NCBI RefSeq assembly: GCF_013155275.1
Contig: NZ_JABJXS010000007.1
Location: 1 to 64,000 of the forward strand
Origin: Brenneria sp. hezel4-2-4
GTDB taxonomy: Bacteria > Pseudomonadota > Gammaproteobacteria > Enterobacterales > Enterobacteriaceae
Length of the DNA stretch: 64,000 nucleotides
Direction: 5' to 3'
Under the pieces are notes generated by a model. It was not told the DNA's origin and did not search any database. It saw only the letters and a program-made list of their open reading frames with translations. The stretch's first letter is position 1. Each line of letters begins with the position of its first letter. A program made the translations under genes and the position numbers. Positions 36,332-44,569 of the stretch are shown one piece after another.

Positions 36332-36348
36332 GCCTGCTTTCGGCAGGC
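36332..36348 (-). terminator. Terminator after the C5-methyltransferase gene
   Basis: GCCTGC and GCAGGC form a tight hairpin, and on the minus strand the sequence continues AGTTTTCTTATTT. It lies just past the methyltransferase stop at 36358. Confidence 0.7.
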
Positions 36349-36357
36349 GGCTTATTA

Positions 36358-37593
36358 TTAAAGAGATGCTGACAGATAATTACTGATCCGTGCTCCCAGC
36401 CATTTTATAACCGGAACCGGCATTGAATTGCCCAGCGCTTTATAACGCGGAGAATCTGGACAGTCCTGCGTCGTTTTCCCCCTCCAGGGAATACGCGTGT
36501 ACTGATCGGGAAAGCCCTGCAAACGTTCATACTCCACAGGCATCAGGCGGCGAACCGCATATTCACTGATGACGGCATGCAGGGTATGCGACGTATTATA
36601 CAGGGGGTAGCACAATTCAGCCGAGAGGCCCGTATGATGCCCGCTATTTTTTGGGGTACGATGAATAATATTGCTGGCAATACAGGTCGCCGGAAAGACA
36701 ACCAGATCATGCGCATCTTTATAATCGCAGGCATTACAGGTGCTGCTGATAGGGCTGGCTTTGTATTCACCTAATCGCTGTTTGTTATAGACGATCGCGG
36801 ACATGCATTTCTCGTCAGTACCTGCCGCAGAGGTTGGGGTAATCGTCGTCCGGACGCATCTGCCCGGCGCAGGATCCCTGCGCACGCTCGGTAACTCAAA
36901 CAATATTTCGGCGGGATCGACGTGTTCTCCAGCACTTGCGATAACAAACAAACGCTTGCGGCGCTGGGCGAGTCCGAAATGTTGGGCATCGAGCACTCGC
37001 CATGCAATGGCCCTGTGGGCGCCATACACACAACCTGCGCGGGGCCATTTGGGAATATGCCGACGGTATTTTTTCGACCAGCGCCAGAATGCCGAAGATT
37101 TTTGCGGCGTGGGTGGGAGACCGGGTCTGAATGGTATATCCGTGCCAGCCAGTCCGGCAAGGAAATGCCCAAAGGCGTTGGTGGCGTCACTGAGGACTCC
37201 GGGAACATTTTCCCACAGGATGAGTGCGGCATGTTTATTGTTCTCCTCTCGTTTAACATCAATGGCGTCAGCCAGCCGGATATACGCCAGAGTAAGTTGT
37301 CCACGCGGATCGGCCAGACCCCGTCTCATGCCGGCCACGCTGAAAGACTGGCAGGGTGTGCCTCCAACCAGAATATCCGGGGCGGGAATATCACCACTCG
37401 CGATCCTGTCGGCGAGCAGCGTCATGTCGCCGTGATTAAGGATGCCGGGCCAGCGATAAGCTAATACTGCAGAAGGAAAAGGCGCTATTTCACTAAACCA
37501 GAGTGGTCTGGAGTGCAGGTTCTGCCATGCAACACTGACAGCTTCAATGCCACTACAGACAGATCCGTACGTTAATGTATTGTTTAATGTCAC
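36358..37593 (-). CDS. DNA (cytosine-5) methyltransferase
   Basis: The GTG at 37593 follows a GGAGGGG ribosome-binding site and gives VTLNNTLTYGSVCSGIEAVS (motif I) at the N-terminus, 411 aa. The ATG at 37623 is weaker. Motif IV with the catalytic Cys is VGGTPCQSFSVAGM, motif VI is ALILWENVPGVLS, motif VIII is LAQRRKRLFVIAS and the C-terminal motif X region contains ALGNSMPVPVIKW. No restriction endonuclease is adjacent, so it is an orphan of the phage type. A Com-like zinc protein lies 48 bp upstream and may control its translation. Confidence 0.88.
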   Translation of the reverse strand: MTLNNTLTYGSVCSGIEAVSVAWQNLHSRPLWFSEIAPFPSAVLAYRWPGILNHGDMTLLADRIASGDIPAPDILVGGTPCQSFSVAGMRRGLADPRGQLTLAYIRLADAIDVKREENNKHAALILWENVPGVLSDATNAFGHFLAGLAGTDIPFRPGLPPTPQKSSAFWRWSKKYRRHIPKWPRAGCVYGAHRAIAWRVLDAQHFGLAQRRKRLFVIASAGEHVDPAEILFELPSVRRDPAPGRCVRTTITPTSAAGTDEKCMSAIVYNKQRLGEYKASPISSTCNACDYKDAHDLVVFPATCIASNIIHRTPKNSGHHTGLSAELCYPLYNTSHTLHAVISEYAVRRLMPVEYERLQGFPDQYTRIPWRGKTTQDCPDSPRYKALGNSMPVPVIKWLGARISNYLSASL

Positions 37594-37641
37594 TGTTCCC
37601 CTCCGTATGGCTGGGATGCTCATGGCATTCGGTTAGGCAGC

Positions 37642-37779
37642 TCAGTGGCTGTGGGTGAAGTGATTGATGGTTTTACAACGCGGACACTTGATATGAAGGC
37701 TGGAGAATGGACCTGCAAAGGCCAGCAGGCGCTGACATTGCCCACACCGCAGGGGGTGTTCAGTTTTCTTTTCCGTCAT
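37642..37779 (-). CDS. com: Com-like zinc-finger translational regulator
   Basis: Start at 37779 (MTEKKTEHPLRCGQCQRLL) gives 45 aa. Two CxxC pairs (CGQC, CPRC) with the spacing of phage Mu Com make a small zinc knuckle. In Mu, Com binds the translation start region of mom mRNA and exposes the start codon. Here it lies directly upstream of a C5-methyltransferase gene, a recurring arrangement in phages and elements. Confidence 0.78.
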   Translation of the reverse strand: MTEKKTEHPLRCGQCQRLLAFAGPFSSLHIKCPRCKTINHFTHSH

Positions 37780-37982
37780 GACTCCTCTCTTCGATAAGGA
37801 TATGAAGTTGCATGATGAGACCATGCAGAGAAAAGAGGTACTAGAAATTCAGACTGCCGGCGCGATAAATATGGAAAGCGCCCGTTAAGGGCGCTGACAG
37901 GTGTTTGCCTGGAAATATAAGTGTAATAAATTCCCGGATATGATCTTACCAATCATACCGATCCGCATATGAGGAAGCTCAC

Positions 37983-38102
37983 ATGGAAATGATGCTGTGG
38001 TGGTCGGATTATCTGGACATCAGCCGCGAAGGATATGTCGCGCCGTATATTTTTGCGCGACAGCATAAGGCCGCGGGTACAGCCTGGCGGTTAATTCTCT
38101 GA
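37983..38102 (+). CDS. 39-aa small ORF with ribosome-binding site and terminator
   Basis: The frame reads MEMMLWWSDYLDISREGYVA to ARQHKAAGTAWRLIL. It has an AGGAAG ribosome-binding site 6 bp upstream and is closed 5 bp before a strong terminator (38107-38133), so it is framed like a real transcription unit. No known family. It is the only plus-strand gene in this stretch. Confidence 0.5.
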   Translation: MEMMLWWSDYLDISREGYVAPYIFARQHKAAGTAWRLIL

Positions 38103-38106
38103 CAGG

Positions 38107-38133
38107 AGCAGATCCTGACGAACGGGATCTGCT
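38107..38133 (+). terminator. Strong intrinsic terminator
   Basis: AGCAGATCC (38107-38115) and GGATCTGCT (38125-38133) form a perfect 9-bp stem followed by TCTTTGCTTTC. It follows the 39-aa ORF. Confidence 0.7.
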
Positions 38134-38180
38134 TCTTTGCTTTCTGAAAGGTTTTACCTTCGTATTTTCAACGATTAATC

Positions 38181-38227
38181 GGGAAACGTCTAAAATTATT
38201 CCGGCAGAATATTTTTAGGTCGTTACC
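38181..38227. repeat. Degenerate copy of the 47-bp palindrome at 56267
   Basis: GGGAAACGTCTAAAATTATT then CCGGCAGAATATTTTTAGGT matches the perfect palindrome at 56267-56313 over most positions, and both are followed on one side by a CCTATCAATA-type string. It lies 185 bp beyond the end of a tyrosine-recombinase gene. See findings. Confidence 0.7.
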
Positions 38228-38411
38228 TATCAATACGGGAAGTTTTTTAAAGGAAAACTTATCGTCATAGCGACGATAAAAAATCTGCACCATAGGATGG
38301 TTTTCTGCCGACACGACACTGCGCCAGAACCCGATATTCCGGCTAACTGCACCAGTTGCCATCCGTCGGGAAAACGCAAGGTTGCACCAGAGACAAGAAT
38401 CATCCATCGTT

Positions 38412-39281
38412 TCAACACCCATAAACCTGCGCCACATAACGCCCGCGCCCGTCGCCGTGGCCCAAATCCATCGCCGTCAGCGCCAGCGCCTCTTTTTCAC
38501 TGAATCCCTGCGCCAGATAATGACGAATGGCATCCTGCGCCCAGGCGTAGCGCAATGAATGCGGGGAATATGCGCCGGTCAAGCCGATACGCGACGCCTG
38601 ACCGTGCCAGTATTTCATCGCAGTTTTCAGGTCGGGCCTGTCAATCAGCTTGCCGTTGCGGCTCTCTGCCACAGCCAGCGCATTTTCCAGCGCTTTTCTG
38701 ACTGCGCCAGCATCCAGAATTACCGTTTCGCGAGGCCGTCCGCCTTTAGTGCCGAACACCACGGTAAGCCGGGTTTCGCCGCGCTCCAGCGCCTGTTTCC
38801 ACGTCCTGAGCGATTGCGCACACTGCACTGCTTCCTGAGAGCGCAATCCCATCAACCTTGAAAGCTCCAGCGCCGCTGCCATCCCGGTGTTTTTTTCACG
38901 AGCGGTTTCCAGCGCCTGCCGGTAATGCTCCGCAGTAATGGCCTGCCGGGTGCCGTTACGGGATGCGCCGGATAAGCCGAGAGATTTATTGGACAGCCGT
39001 TCACTGGTGGCTAATCGATCACGCCCGGCTTGCTTCAGCAGACAGCGGAGCGCCGCCATTTCGTTTTGCAGGCTGCGTTTCTTTATGCCCTGCTCCAGTC
39101 GTTCCCGAACGTAATTCTCAATATGTCGGGCTTTCAGTTGCTCCACCCGGCGGATCTGTACATTCTGTTCCAGTAAGCGCTCACAAAATCGCTGCGCCAG
39201 CGCCATGCGATCGTGGACGGTTTTATGACTGCCGCCCGCCTGCCGCGCCAGCGTTTTCATTTCCTGCTCCAGAATGCCCAT
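38412..39281 (-). CDS. Tyrosine recombinase-like 'integrase domain' protein
   Basis: The 289-aa protein has an N-terminal helical SAM-like domain and a C-terminal catalytic domain with the full set: Arg in LSRLMGLRSQEAVQ, HxxR in YSPHSLRYAWAQDA, a His in AMDLGHGDGRGRYVAQ and the nucleophile Tyr near the end in VAQVYG. It is a conserved accessory recombinase of this element class, distinct from the terminal integrase, and could act on a site inside the element. The inverted-repeat tract at 39605-39642 lies upstream. Confidence 0.85.
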   Translation of the reverse strand: MGILEQEMKTLARQAGGSHKTVHDRMALAQRFCERLLEQNVQIRRVEQLKARHIENYVRERLEQGIKKRSLQNEMAALRCLLKQAGRDRLATSERLSNKSLGLSGASRNGTRQAITAEHYRQALETAREKNTGMAAALELSRLMGLRSQEAVQCAQSLRTWKQALERGETRLTVVFGTKGGRPRETVILDAGAVRKALENALAVAESRNGKLIDRPDLKTAMKYWHGQASRIGLTGAYSPHSLRYAWAQDAIRHYLAQGFSEKEALALTAMDLGHGDGRGRYVAQVYGC

Positions 39282-39774
39282 TTTCTCTTTCCCCTTTTCA
39301 TGATTGCCGCAACTCCAAAATCTGATACAACTTTTCCCCGGCGCGTAGGCCGATAGCCCCTGATATTCGTCGGGGCTGCGAACGATACCTGAGCGCCGGG
39401 GCGGCAGCCGTTGAGGTGTTGCGGGGCTTCGGTTGTGCTCTCTGAGCAGCCGCCAGCGTTAGCTGGTTATCCCCCGGATCGTCCTGATCCCCCTCCGGTA
39501 TCGGTTCAAGTTCTCCTGTGAGTGAAAGTGGGTTGAATCACGGTGTCAGAATCCCGCCGTGCGTTGGCGCAGTTGAATTGTCTGGTGCAGTAACATGGCG
39601 CTGGTGCGTCACTTTCCCGCTCGGCGCGGTTAAAGTGACGCACTGGACTGGCGCAGTGAGTGAAAATTGAAATTTTGGTGCAGGATTGCGGTCACGCGAC
39701 AGCAAAGCCTACGTCAATGCAGGCCGCAGCCCGTTATAAGGGAGCTGACGCTCCGGTTCAGGGAGCGTCAGTAT
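39282..39774. repeat. Non-coding tract with an inverted repeat, upstream of the recombinase
   Basis: TGCGTCACTTT (39605-39615) and AAAGTGACGCA (39632-39642) form a perfect 11-bp inverted repeat with a 16-nt loop. Copies of TGGCGCAGT flank it at about 39565 and 39649. No coding frame is supported. The structure could be a recombination or transfer-origin-like site, or a terminator; the sequence alone does not decide. Confidence 0.5.
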
Positions 39775-40077
39775 TTACAGTACAAATCCGTAGTGAGAAC
39801 CATCCGGCAGTTCAACATCAAGGCGCAGTTTGCCGCCGGTCGCCTCAACGTAACGTTTAAGCGTGGACAGTTTCAGGTCGCGGCCCGGTTTTTCCATACC
39901 GGCAACGGTAGGCTGCCTGATGCCCAGAGCCTGCGCCATTTCAACCTGTGTTTTTTGCACTATCTCACGCAGTTCGGCAAGGTGGATGTTGAGCAGGATG
40001 TCCGCCGACATCGCCTGAGCGTCGGCCACGACTTCCGGTTTTTCATCCGCAAGAAGCTGTTCGAGCGTTCTGCCCAT
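39775..40077 (-). CDS. higA: HigA-like XRE antitoxin
   Basis: Start at 40077 (MGRTLEQLLADEKPEV), which follows AAGGAGT at good spacing, rather than 40095. 100 aa, with an XRE helix-turn-helix (VQKTQVEMAQALGIRQPTVA, LKLSTLKRYVEATGG). It follows the toxin gene, whose stop it slightly overlaps (stop at 40082, SD inside the toxin end), the HigBA order. It should bind the palindrome at 40464-40473 and repress its own operon. Confidence 0.88.
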   Translation of the reverse strand: MGRTLEQLLADEKPEVVADAQAMSADILLNIHLAELREIVQKTQVEMAQALGIRQPTVAGMEKPGRDLKLSTLKRYVEATGGKLRLDVELPDGSHYGFVL

Positions 40078-40081
40078 CGCG

Positions 40082-40435
40082 TTACTCCTTATCATCTAAT
40101 GTCTTCAGATAATTCGTGAATTCCCGGTCAGCAACCGGGATCATCTGGTCATAAAAACGTTTTTCATTGCCGACCTTGTTACCGCCGCAAAGCAGAATGC
40201 CGGTTAGGTAAGGATCGAAGGCGAAAAACACCCGTATCGGATCGCCCCGGCTCTGAACGCGTAGTTCTTTCATGTTGCTGTAGCGAGAGCCTTTAATCGT
40301 ATCGGCATAAGGTCTGGGCAAACCCGGCCCTTTTTGCCGCAGAACGATAAGCGACGCCAGCACGTTGGTTCGATCGATGGTACTGAGTGAACTGAACCAG
40401 CCGTCAAATATGTCCGTTGTTTTAATCGTCCACAC
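40082..40435 (-). CDS. higB: HigB/RelE-type mRNA interferase toxin
   Basis: The GTG at 40435 follows AAGGAGG; 117 aa. Typical RelE-superfamily features are DGWFSSLSTIDRTNVLASLI, KELRVQSRGDPIRVFFAFDP and KRFYDQMIPVADREFTNYLK. It would cleave ribosome-bound mRNA. The toxin is first and the antitoxin second, and both appear intact. Confidence 0.87.
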   Translation of the reverse strand: MWTIKTTDIFDGWFSSLSTIDRTNVLASLIVLRQKGPGLPRPYADTIKGSRYSNMKELRVQSRGDPIRVFFAFDPYLTGILLCGGNKVGNEKRFYDQMIPVADREFTNYLKTLDDKE

Positions 40436-40449
40436 AGGACCTCCTTATT

Positions 40450-40478
40450 AATATAGCGTAAAGCCTATATAGGTACAA
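40450..40478 (-). promoter_or_regulatory. higBA promoter with embedded operator
   Basis: On the minus strand TTGTAC (40473-40478) and TATATT (40450-40455) are separated by exactly 17 bp. The perfect palindrome CCTATATAGG (40464-40473) fills part of the spacer, so a HigA dimer bound there would block the promoter. The rest of 40479-40884 holds no supported gene. Confidence 0.65.
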
Positions 40479-40884
40479 AGCGATAATGAAGAGACTGAAG
40501 TCGCCCAAGGCGAAATGCATTCCTCTTTACCGGGAAACTAAAGGCGTATTCCAGTCATCATTACATGTTGTGTAAATGCGTCTTCGCTTTGCGGCGCAGG
40601 CCTCAAAAACAGCGGGAAGGTGAAGCAGAGTAGAGAATGACCTTAACCGCAATGCGGTCCGGCATTTTCAAAGGTTGATGCCGGTAAAAAGGCGACCATC
40701 CTGATACATCAGGCGCTTCTCTCAGGTCATGAAGCATTTTGTGCCGGTGGGATATTACTGCTCAGCACAAGGTGCAGATAAGAGAAAACTGTTTTTCCCT
40801 TTTAAAGGATTATTGGTCGATTTTTGGCAATCTGATAAACAGGAAACGGCGCAGAACCCGTATCGGATCTGCGCCGGTGGAACA

Positions 40885-41091
40885 TCAATGGTAGCGAGAA
40901 GGCCAGATTTGCTCAGGCGCGACGCCCAGCGCTTCAGCAATCAGCCTTTCCCCTTTGGGCCAGTGTTTTGTCAACGCATTCGCCAGCGTGGAAGAGGCCA
41001 ACCCTGCGTTACGCGAAACCGCTGCCATCGACGTTCCGCGCTTTTTCAGCGCCGCAATAATATCGGCGGGATGCCAGTCCTGTTGGTTCAT
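40885..41091 (-). CDS. Ner-like helix-turn-helix regulator
   Basis: The 68-aa protein begins MNQQDWHPADIIAALKKRGT and is a paralogue of the protein at 16732, with the Ner signature MAAVSRNAGLASSTLANALT and PKGERLIAEALGVAPEQIWP. It overlaps the upstream gene by 4 bp, so the two are coupled. Confidence 0.85.
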   Translation of the reverse strand: MNQQDWHPADIIAALKKRGTSMAAVSRNAGLASSTLANALTKHWPKGERLIAEALGVAPEQIWPSRYH

Positions 41092-41549
41092 GCGGTCACC
41101 TCATCAATGCATTTCACGCCGTCAGCAGTGCGTATCCAGCGCGGAGCTTTCAATTCAGCGGCAAAGTAATCAACCAGTTCTGCCAGGAGCCAACACAATT
41201 GTTCTTCCGCTTGTGGCGGAAACATCCGGCAAAGCAGAAGCTGAGTCAGGGTAAAACAGTAATCGCAAAGCGTATCCGCATCAGGGGCAAAACGAGGAGA
41301 GTTTGTGGGCAAGGTATCAACGGTCAGACAGTCTATCAGGTGAGGCGGAATAGGATCGCGCAGGCCCGGTTTTAACAGCGCAAGCGCGGCGGCGAGCCTT
41401 CCGCACAGTGCCATTTTTAGCGCCGGATCGTAGCTTTCTGCCTGAGTCTCTGCGAGCTTTTCGCAGCGGTCTGCCAGTACGGTGAAATCCGTGGCGGCGC
41501 TGAAAGGAACGGTAAGTAACGGGTGAGTCTGGGTGAGGATTGTAGCCAT
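41088..41549 (-). CDS. Hypothetical protein under a structured-RNA leader
   Basis: The 153-aa protein (MATILTQTHPLLTVPFSAAT) has no transmembrane segment and no known domain that I recognise. It is helical and Leu/Cys-rich. Its ribosome-binding site AGGAGG at 41555-41560 (CAGGAGGCTGCCAATATGG on the minus strand) abuts the last arm of a strong folded leader (41561-41646), suggesting that structure controls access to the start. A start of this type (MATxLTQTHP) and such a leader are familiar from Icd-like phage genes. Confidence 0.6.
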   Translation of the reverse strand: MATILTQTHPLLTVPFSAATDFTVLADRCEKLAETQAESYDPALKMALCGRLAAALALLKPGLRDPIPPHLIDCLTVDTLPTNSPRFAPDADTLCDYCFTLTQLLLCRMFPPQAEEQLCWLLAELVDYFAAELKAPRWIRTADGVKCIDEVTA

Positions 41550-41554
41550 ATTGG

Positions 41555-41650
41555 CAGCCTCCTGTAACGGGTAATAAACCCACCACCGAAGAGACCAATC
41601 TTGTGGGTGGTGGACTGGACGGAGTTGGTCTTACCGGCGTTACAGGAACC
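41555..41650 (-). ncRNA. C4-like structured RNA leader
   Basis: On the minus strand an outer stem of CCTGTAACG with CGTTACAGG encloses an inner 8- to 9-bp stem CCACCACCC with GGGTGGTGG. GTAAGACCAACTCCGTC and GATTGGTCTCTTC stand in the loops. Such paired repeats and leader text precede Icd/Ash-like genes of enteric phages, where C4 antisense RNA acts on the neighbouring message. The transcript probably starts near 41750. The boundaries are estimates. Confidence 0.5.
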
Positions 41651-41759
41651 GGCGCATCTTTCGATGCCCCCGCCCAGCCCACCATAATTCAATAGTTGTG
41701 CTGGATTTACGGTATAAAAAAAGACGCAAGGCGCGTCATATACCGCCTGTAACAATTCG

Positions 41760-42192
41760 GGAGACCAATCCCGGCACCTGATTTTGCAGATGCGCTTAAA
41801 AGATACTGCTTTCTGTTAGCAGTAGCAAGCGGGGTTTTTAGAGATAGATCGCAGAAAATAAAAACGTTATTGATGAGTCTATAACCAGCTAATAAATAAC
41901 GGTTTGAGTGACGATGTAGCCTATCAAAAATATAAAAAAACGCTCATAATACCTGACGTCAGGTTCTCTGTGTTTTCTTGTTACTATGTTTTTTTTGATT
42001 GCTGCTCATGTTCATAAATGTCGATGGCTCTATATGCAAATATTCCTTACAAGAAATTAATAGTGACATTTTGAGTTTTTTTGAGGATCTCTGTGTAGCC
42101 AGAAAGACAGATTGGTGACATTATCATTCATTCAAATAAAAAGATACTTATGATTATAATAAAAATATGAAATATTAGTTCTGCAAGAGCAA
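41760..42192. other. AT-rich 430-bp region without a supported gene
   Basis: A small hairpin occurs at about 41807-41822 (TACTGCTTTCTGTTAGCAGTA). No ribosome-binding sites or recognisable frames were found. It separates the C4-like locus from a small ORF. Confidence 0.4.
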
Positions 42193-42369
42193 ATGATTAA
42201 GATTATGGTGTCCGGATTTGCGGAACAGATTGAAACATATCCCGAACTGAACGATTTCATCTCAATACAGAGCTATACAGCTTTATCTTATGCGGCACAC
42301 TTAATTGTGTGCGATGGTTTTCCGCAATTTCCAGCGTTGAATAATATACTGCGCGATTATTTAAAATGA
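42193..42369 (+). CDS. 58-aa small ORF
   Basis: The frame reads MIKIMVSGFAEQIETYPELN and then FISIQSYTALSYAA. The only ribosome-binding-site candidate is AAGAG. The start could be the downstream GTG. Function and reality are uncertain. Confidence 0.3.
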   Translation: MIKIMVSGFAEQIETYPELNDFISIQSYTALSYAAHLIVCDGFPQFPALNNILRDYLK

Positions 42370-42414
42370 TTATCCAGCGCTATTTCCGAGGAGACAATAA
42401 CGCTTGTCCGTACA

Positions 42415-42918
42415 TTAAAACATGCCGTTCTGGTTGGCACTGGTTTGCGGCACGGGCTGCACTACGTCCCAATGTTCTACAATCTTCCCGTTGTCAACGC
42501 GCAGGATATCGACAACAGCATTTCCAGTATCTTGCGGATCGTTTTTAGCGAAAACATGCAGATAGACCAGATCGCCGTCGGTCGAGGTGCGAATGATGTG
42601 GCTTTCAGCATTCGGATAACTTGCAAAATAGTCCCGGAGCGTGGTTATAAGCGCTTCCCGGCCTGTCGCGATGAACGGATTATGCTGGATGTAATCTTCG
42701 CTCAGATATTGATACGCCAGATCCACATTGTGGTTGATTAAAACGGCGGTATAAAACTCAATCACCAGCGCCCGGTTTTGTTCTTCCTGAGCCAGGTTTC
42801 TTTGACTGCTTTGCGTTAACTCCGTCGGGGCAGGTGACTGGGCTTGCCTCTGGGTACAGGCAGACAGCGACATCGTCAGGCAGAACACGCAAGCAATAAC
42901 AATAAATCGTGGTTTCAT
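42415..42918 (-). CDS. SnoaL/NTF2-like lipoprotein
   Basis: Start at 42918 (MKPRFIVIACVFCLTMSLSAC) gives a lipoprotein signal with lipobox SLSAC; 167 aa. The mature part has the SnoaL-like cone fold pattern: NRALVIEFYTAVLINHNVDL, YLSEDYIQHNPFIATGREAL and HVFAKNDPQDTGNAVVDILR. Such proteins are often small periplasmic binding or isomerase-like domains. Substrate unknown. It lies in a region otherwise made of insertion-sequence debris. Confidence 0.78.
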   Translation of the reverse strand: MKPRFIVIACVFCLTMSLSACTQRQAQSPAPTELTQSSQRNLAQEEQNRALVIEFYTAVLINHNVDLAYQYLSEDYIQHNPFIATGREALITTLRDYFASYPNAESHIIRTSTDGDLVYLHVFAKNDPQDTGNAVVDILRVDNGKIVEHWDVVQPVPQTSANQNGMF

Positions 42919-43270
42919 CTTGTTCGCTCTCCAGTTCGACAAAAATATCGGCTTTCCTACCGGAATCATACCAGCATCGTGGCCAATTCCGTCGTATATA
43001 TTTGGCGGCGTCTTCCTGTCAGGATAGAAAGCCAAGCCTGGTCAGATGGTTGACGGGGGAATGTACGTTTTCTTCATGGTGCGAAATTCGCCATGACCAG
43101 GTGTCCGAGGCCTACTTCGGTATAGATACGCCGTGGGGGCGCATAACCGGGAGGCTGGGCGGGACTCATCAATTCATCGATGGCGGCGTTGCGGCGCACA
43201 CCTCGGTGTGATCTATCCTTGATTTAGCACCCATCTTGTTTTCAAATCAATTAACGAAAGCGAGGTCACT
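42919..43270. other. 350-bp gap with no recognised gene
   Basis: I see fragments of open frame on both strands but no family resemblance. An 11-bp direct repeat is not apparent. The adjoining IS3 fragment begins at 43271. Confidence 0.4.
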
Positions 43271-43423
43271 ATGGCAAGACAACAATATACCCCGGATTTC
43301 AAGTGCAGCGTCGTGGCATTACTGTTCGAAAGCGGTAAATCCGTTGCGCGCATGGTACAGGAGTTCGATATCAAAGAGAACACATTCTACATCTATGGAC
43401 TATCTCCGTTTTGCAAGTACTGA
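43271..43423 (+). pseudogene. IS3-family OrfA N-terminal fragment
   Basis: A 50-codon frame reads MARQQYTPDFKCSVVALLFE and ESGKSVARMVQEFDIKENTF, an OrfA helix-turn-helix. It then ends out of frame (SPFCKY). Remnant. Confidence 0.75.
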
Positions 43424-43604
43424 ATCTAGTTTTGGGTTGTTGCTTACATCTATCCGGCATAAGGAAAGCCTGTGCCCAAATGGGTAATCCGCACACAATC
43501 TCCTCAACAACTGGACGGCCTCTAAGGCCAGTGTAAAAATCAGGTTCCGATTGTGCAGGTGCAACCTGTCACCATTTATCAGTACGCAGCAACTTTTCTG
43601 GCTG

Positions 43605-44423
43605 GGTATTAACTTCCGGCTGCTTGATATTCGGTATCATTTCTCAGCATCGACCAGATTATTCTCGCGTTCTTGTTAGCTAGTGCCACTGTCGTTTTAT
43701 TAAACCCTCGCCGTTCCTTTACCCACTGATGCTGATAGCCATCATTGTTATTCTTGGCAACCCATGGCGCCATGAATAAAAAGTGTCCGTAAATGCTTGT
43801 CGTCTTTTTTAGTCATATTCATTAGCACTTGCCTGTCGCCACTTGAGTGCTGTCGAGGAACCAGACAAAGCCATGCGGCAAAGTGACGACCATTTTTAAA
43901 TTCAGTTCCTTTGCCAATCGCGGCAACAACAGCCTTGGCCGTTTTAGGACCAATACCTTTAACTTTGGCAATGCGCTGACAGGCATCTGATTGCCTGAAT
44001 ACAGCATCGATTTCTTTATTAAAAAAGTTTATATGACGCCCAATATAGTTAAAGAGATCATAGAGTTCTGCAATTGTTCTGCGTATTCTTGTACTGAGTC
44101 CATTTTCTGCATCGTTGGATGCATCAGAGACACTGCTATGGCCCGTGTTTCATTACCGTCATTTTTTGCCCACGGATAAAGGGTTTTACATATGAAGGGT
44201 TGATGACCTTTACTTTATGCCCCAGTTTTTCAAACTCTCGCTGCCAGTAAAATGCCCCTGTGGATGCTTCAATGGCAATCAAACAGACCGGAATATTAGC
44301 CACCGTCTGGAGTAATTCTTTTCGGCCGATACGGTTTGAATAAACCGGCTTACCGACCTGGTTTAACCCGCAGAGCTGAAAGACATTTTTAGCCAGATCA
44401 ATACCCGGAAATATGATATTCAT
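43605..44423 (-). pseudogene. Second type of IS110-family transposase, frameshifted
   Basis: The start at 44423 reads MNIIFPGIDLAKNVFQLCGL, then a frame break near 44136, PKTAKAVVAAIAKELNLKMV-like sequence out of frame to about 43800, and the end NKNARIIWSMLRNDTEYQAA at 43606. It is a different IS110 subgroup from the IS1111-type copies. Non-functional. Confidence 0.8.
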
Positions 44424-44569
44424 GGTAACTCTCCTGCTGAACGTATTTCGTACAGTTAACCGCAATGGGGGAGGAGGTAGTCCATCCCATTGACTGGAAA
44501 AAAACGTTATCAGGATCAGAAGGATGTTGCTTTTTCTAATTCGCCCCACCTATCCGAACAGAAACGAGG

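Noticed and set aside
36803-37464. Two overlapping plus-strand ORFs (210 and 180 codons) inside the methyltransferase gene
   Set aside because: Both antisense to conserved C5-methyltransferase motifs.
38168-38437. Minus-strand ORF of 89 codons
   Set aside because: Overlaps the palindromic repeat and the recombinase end; composition and frame changes suggest chance.
41317-41755. Minus-strand ORFs (112 and 122 codons) over the C4-like region
   Set aside because: They read through a strongly structured non-coding leader; the text recurs in phage leader sequences, not as a protein family.
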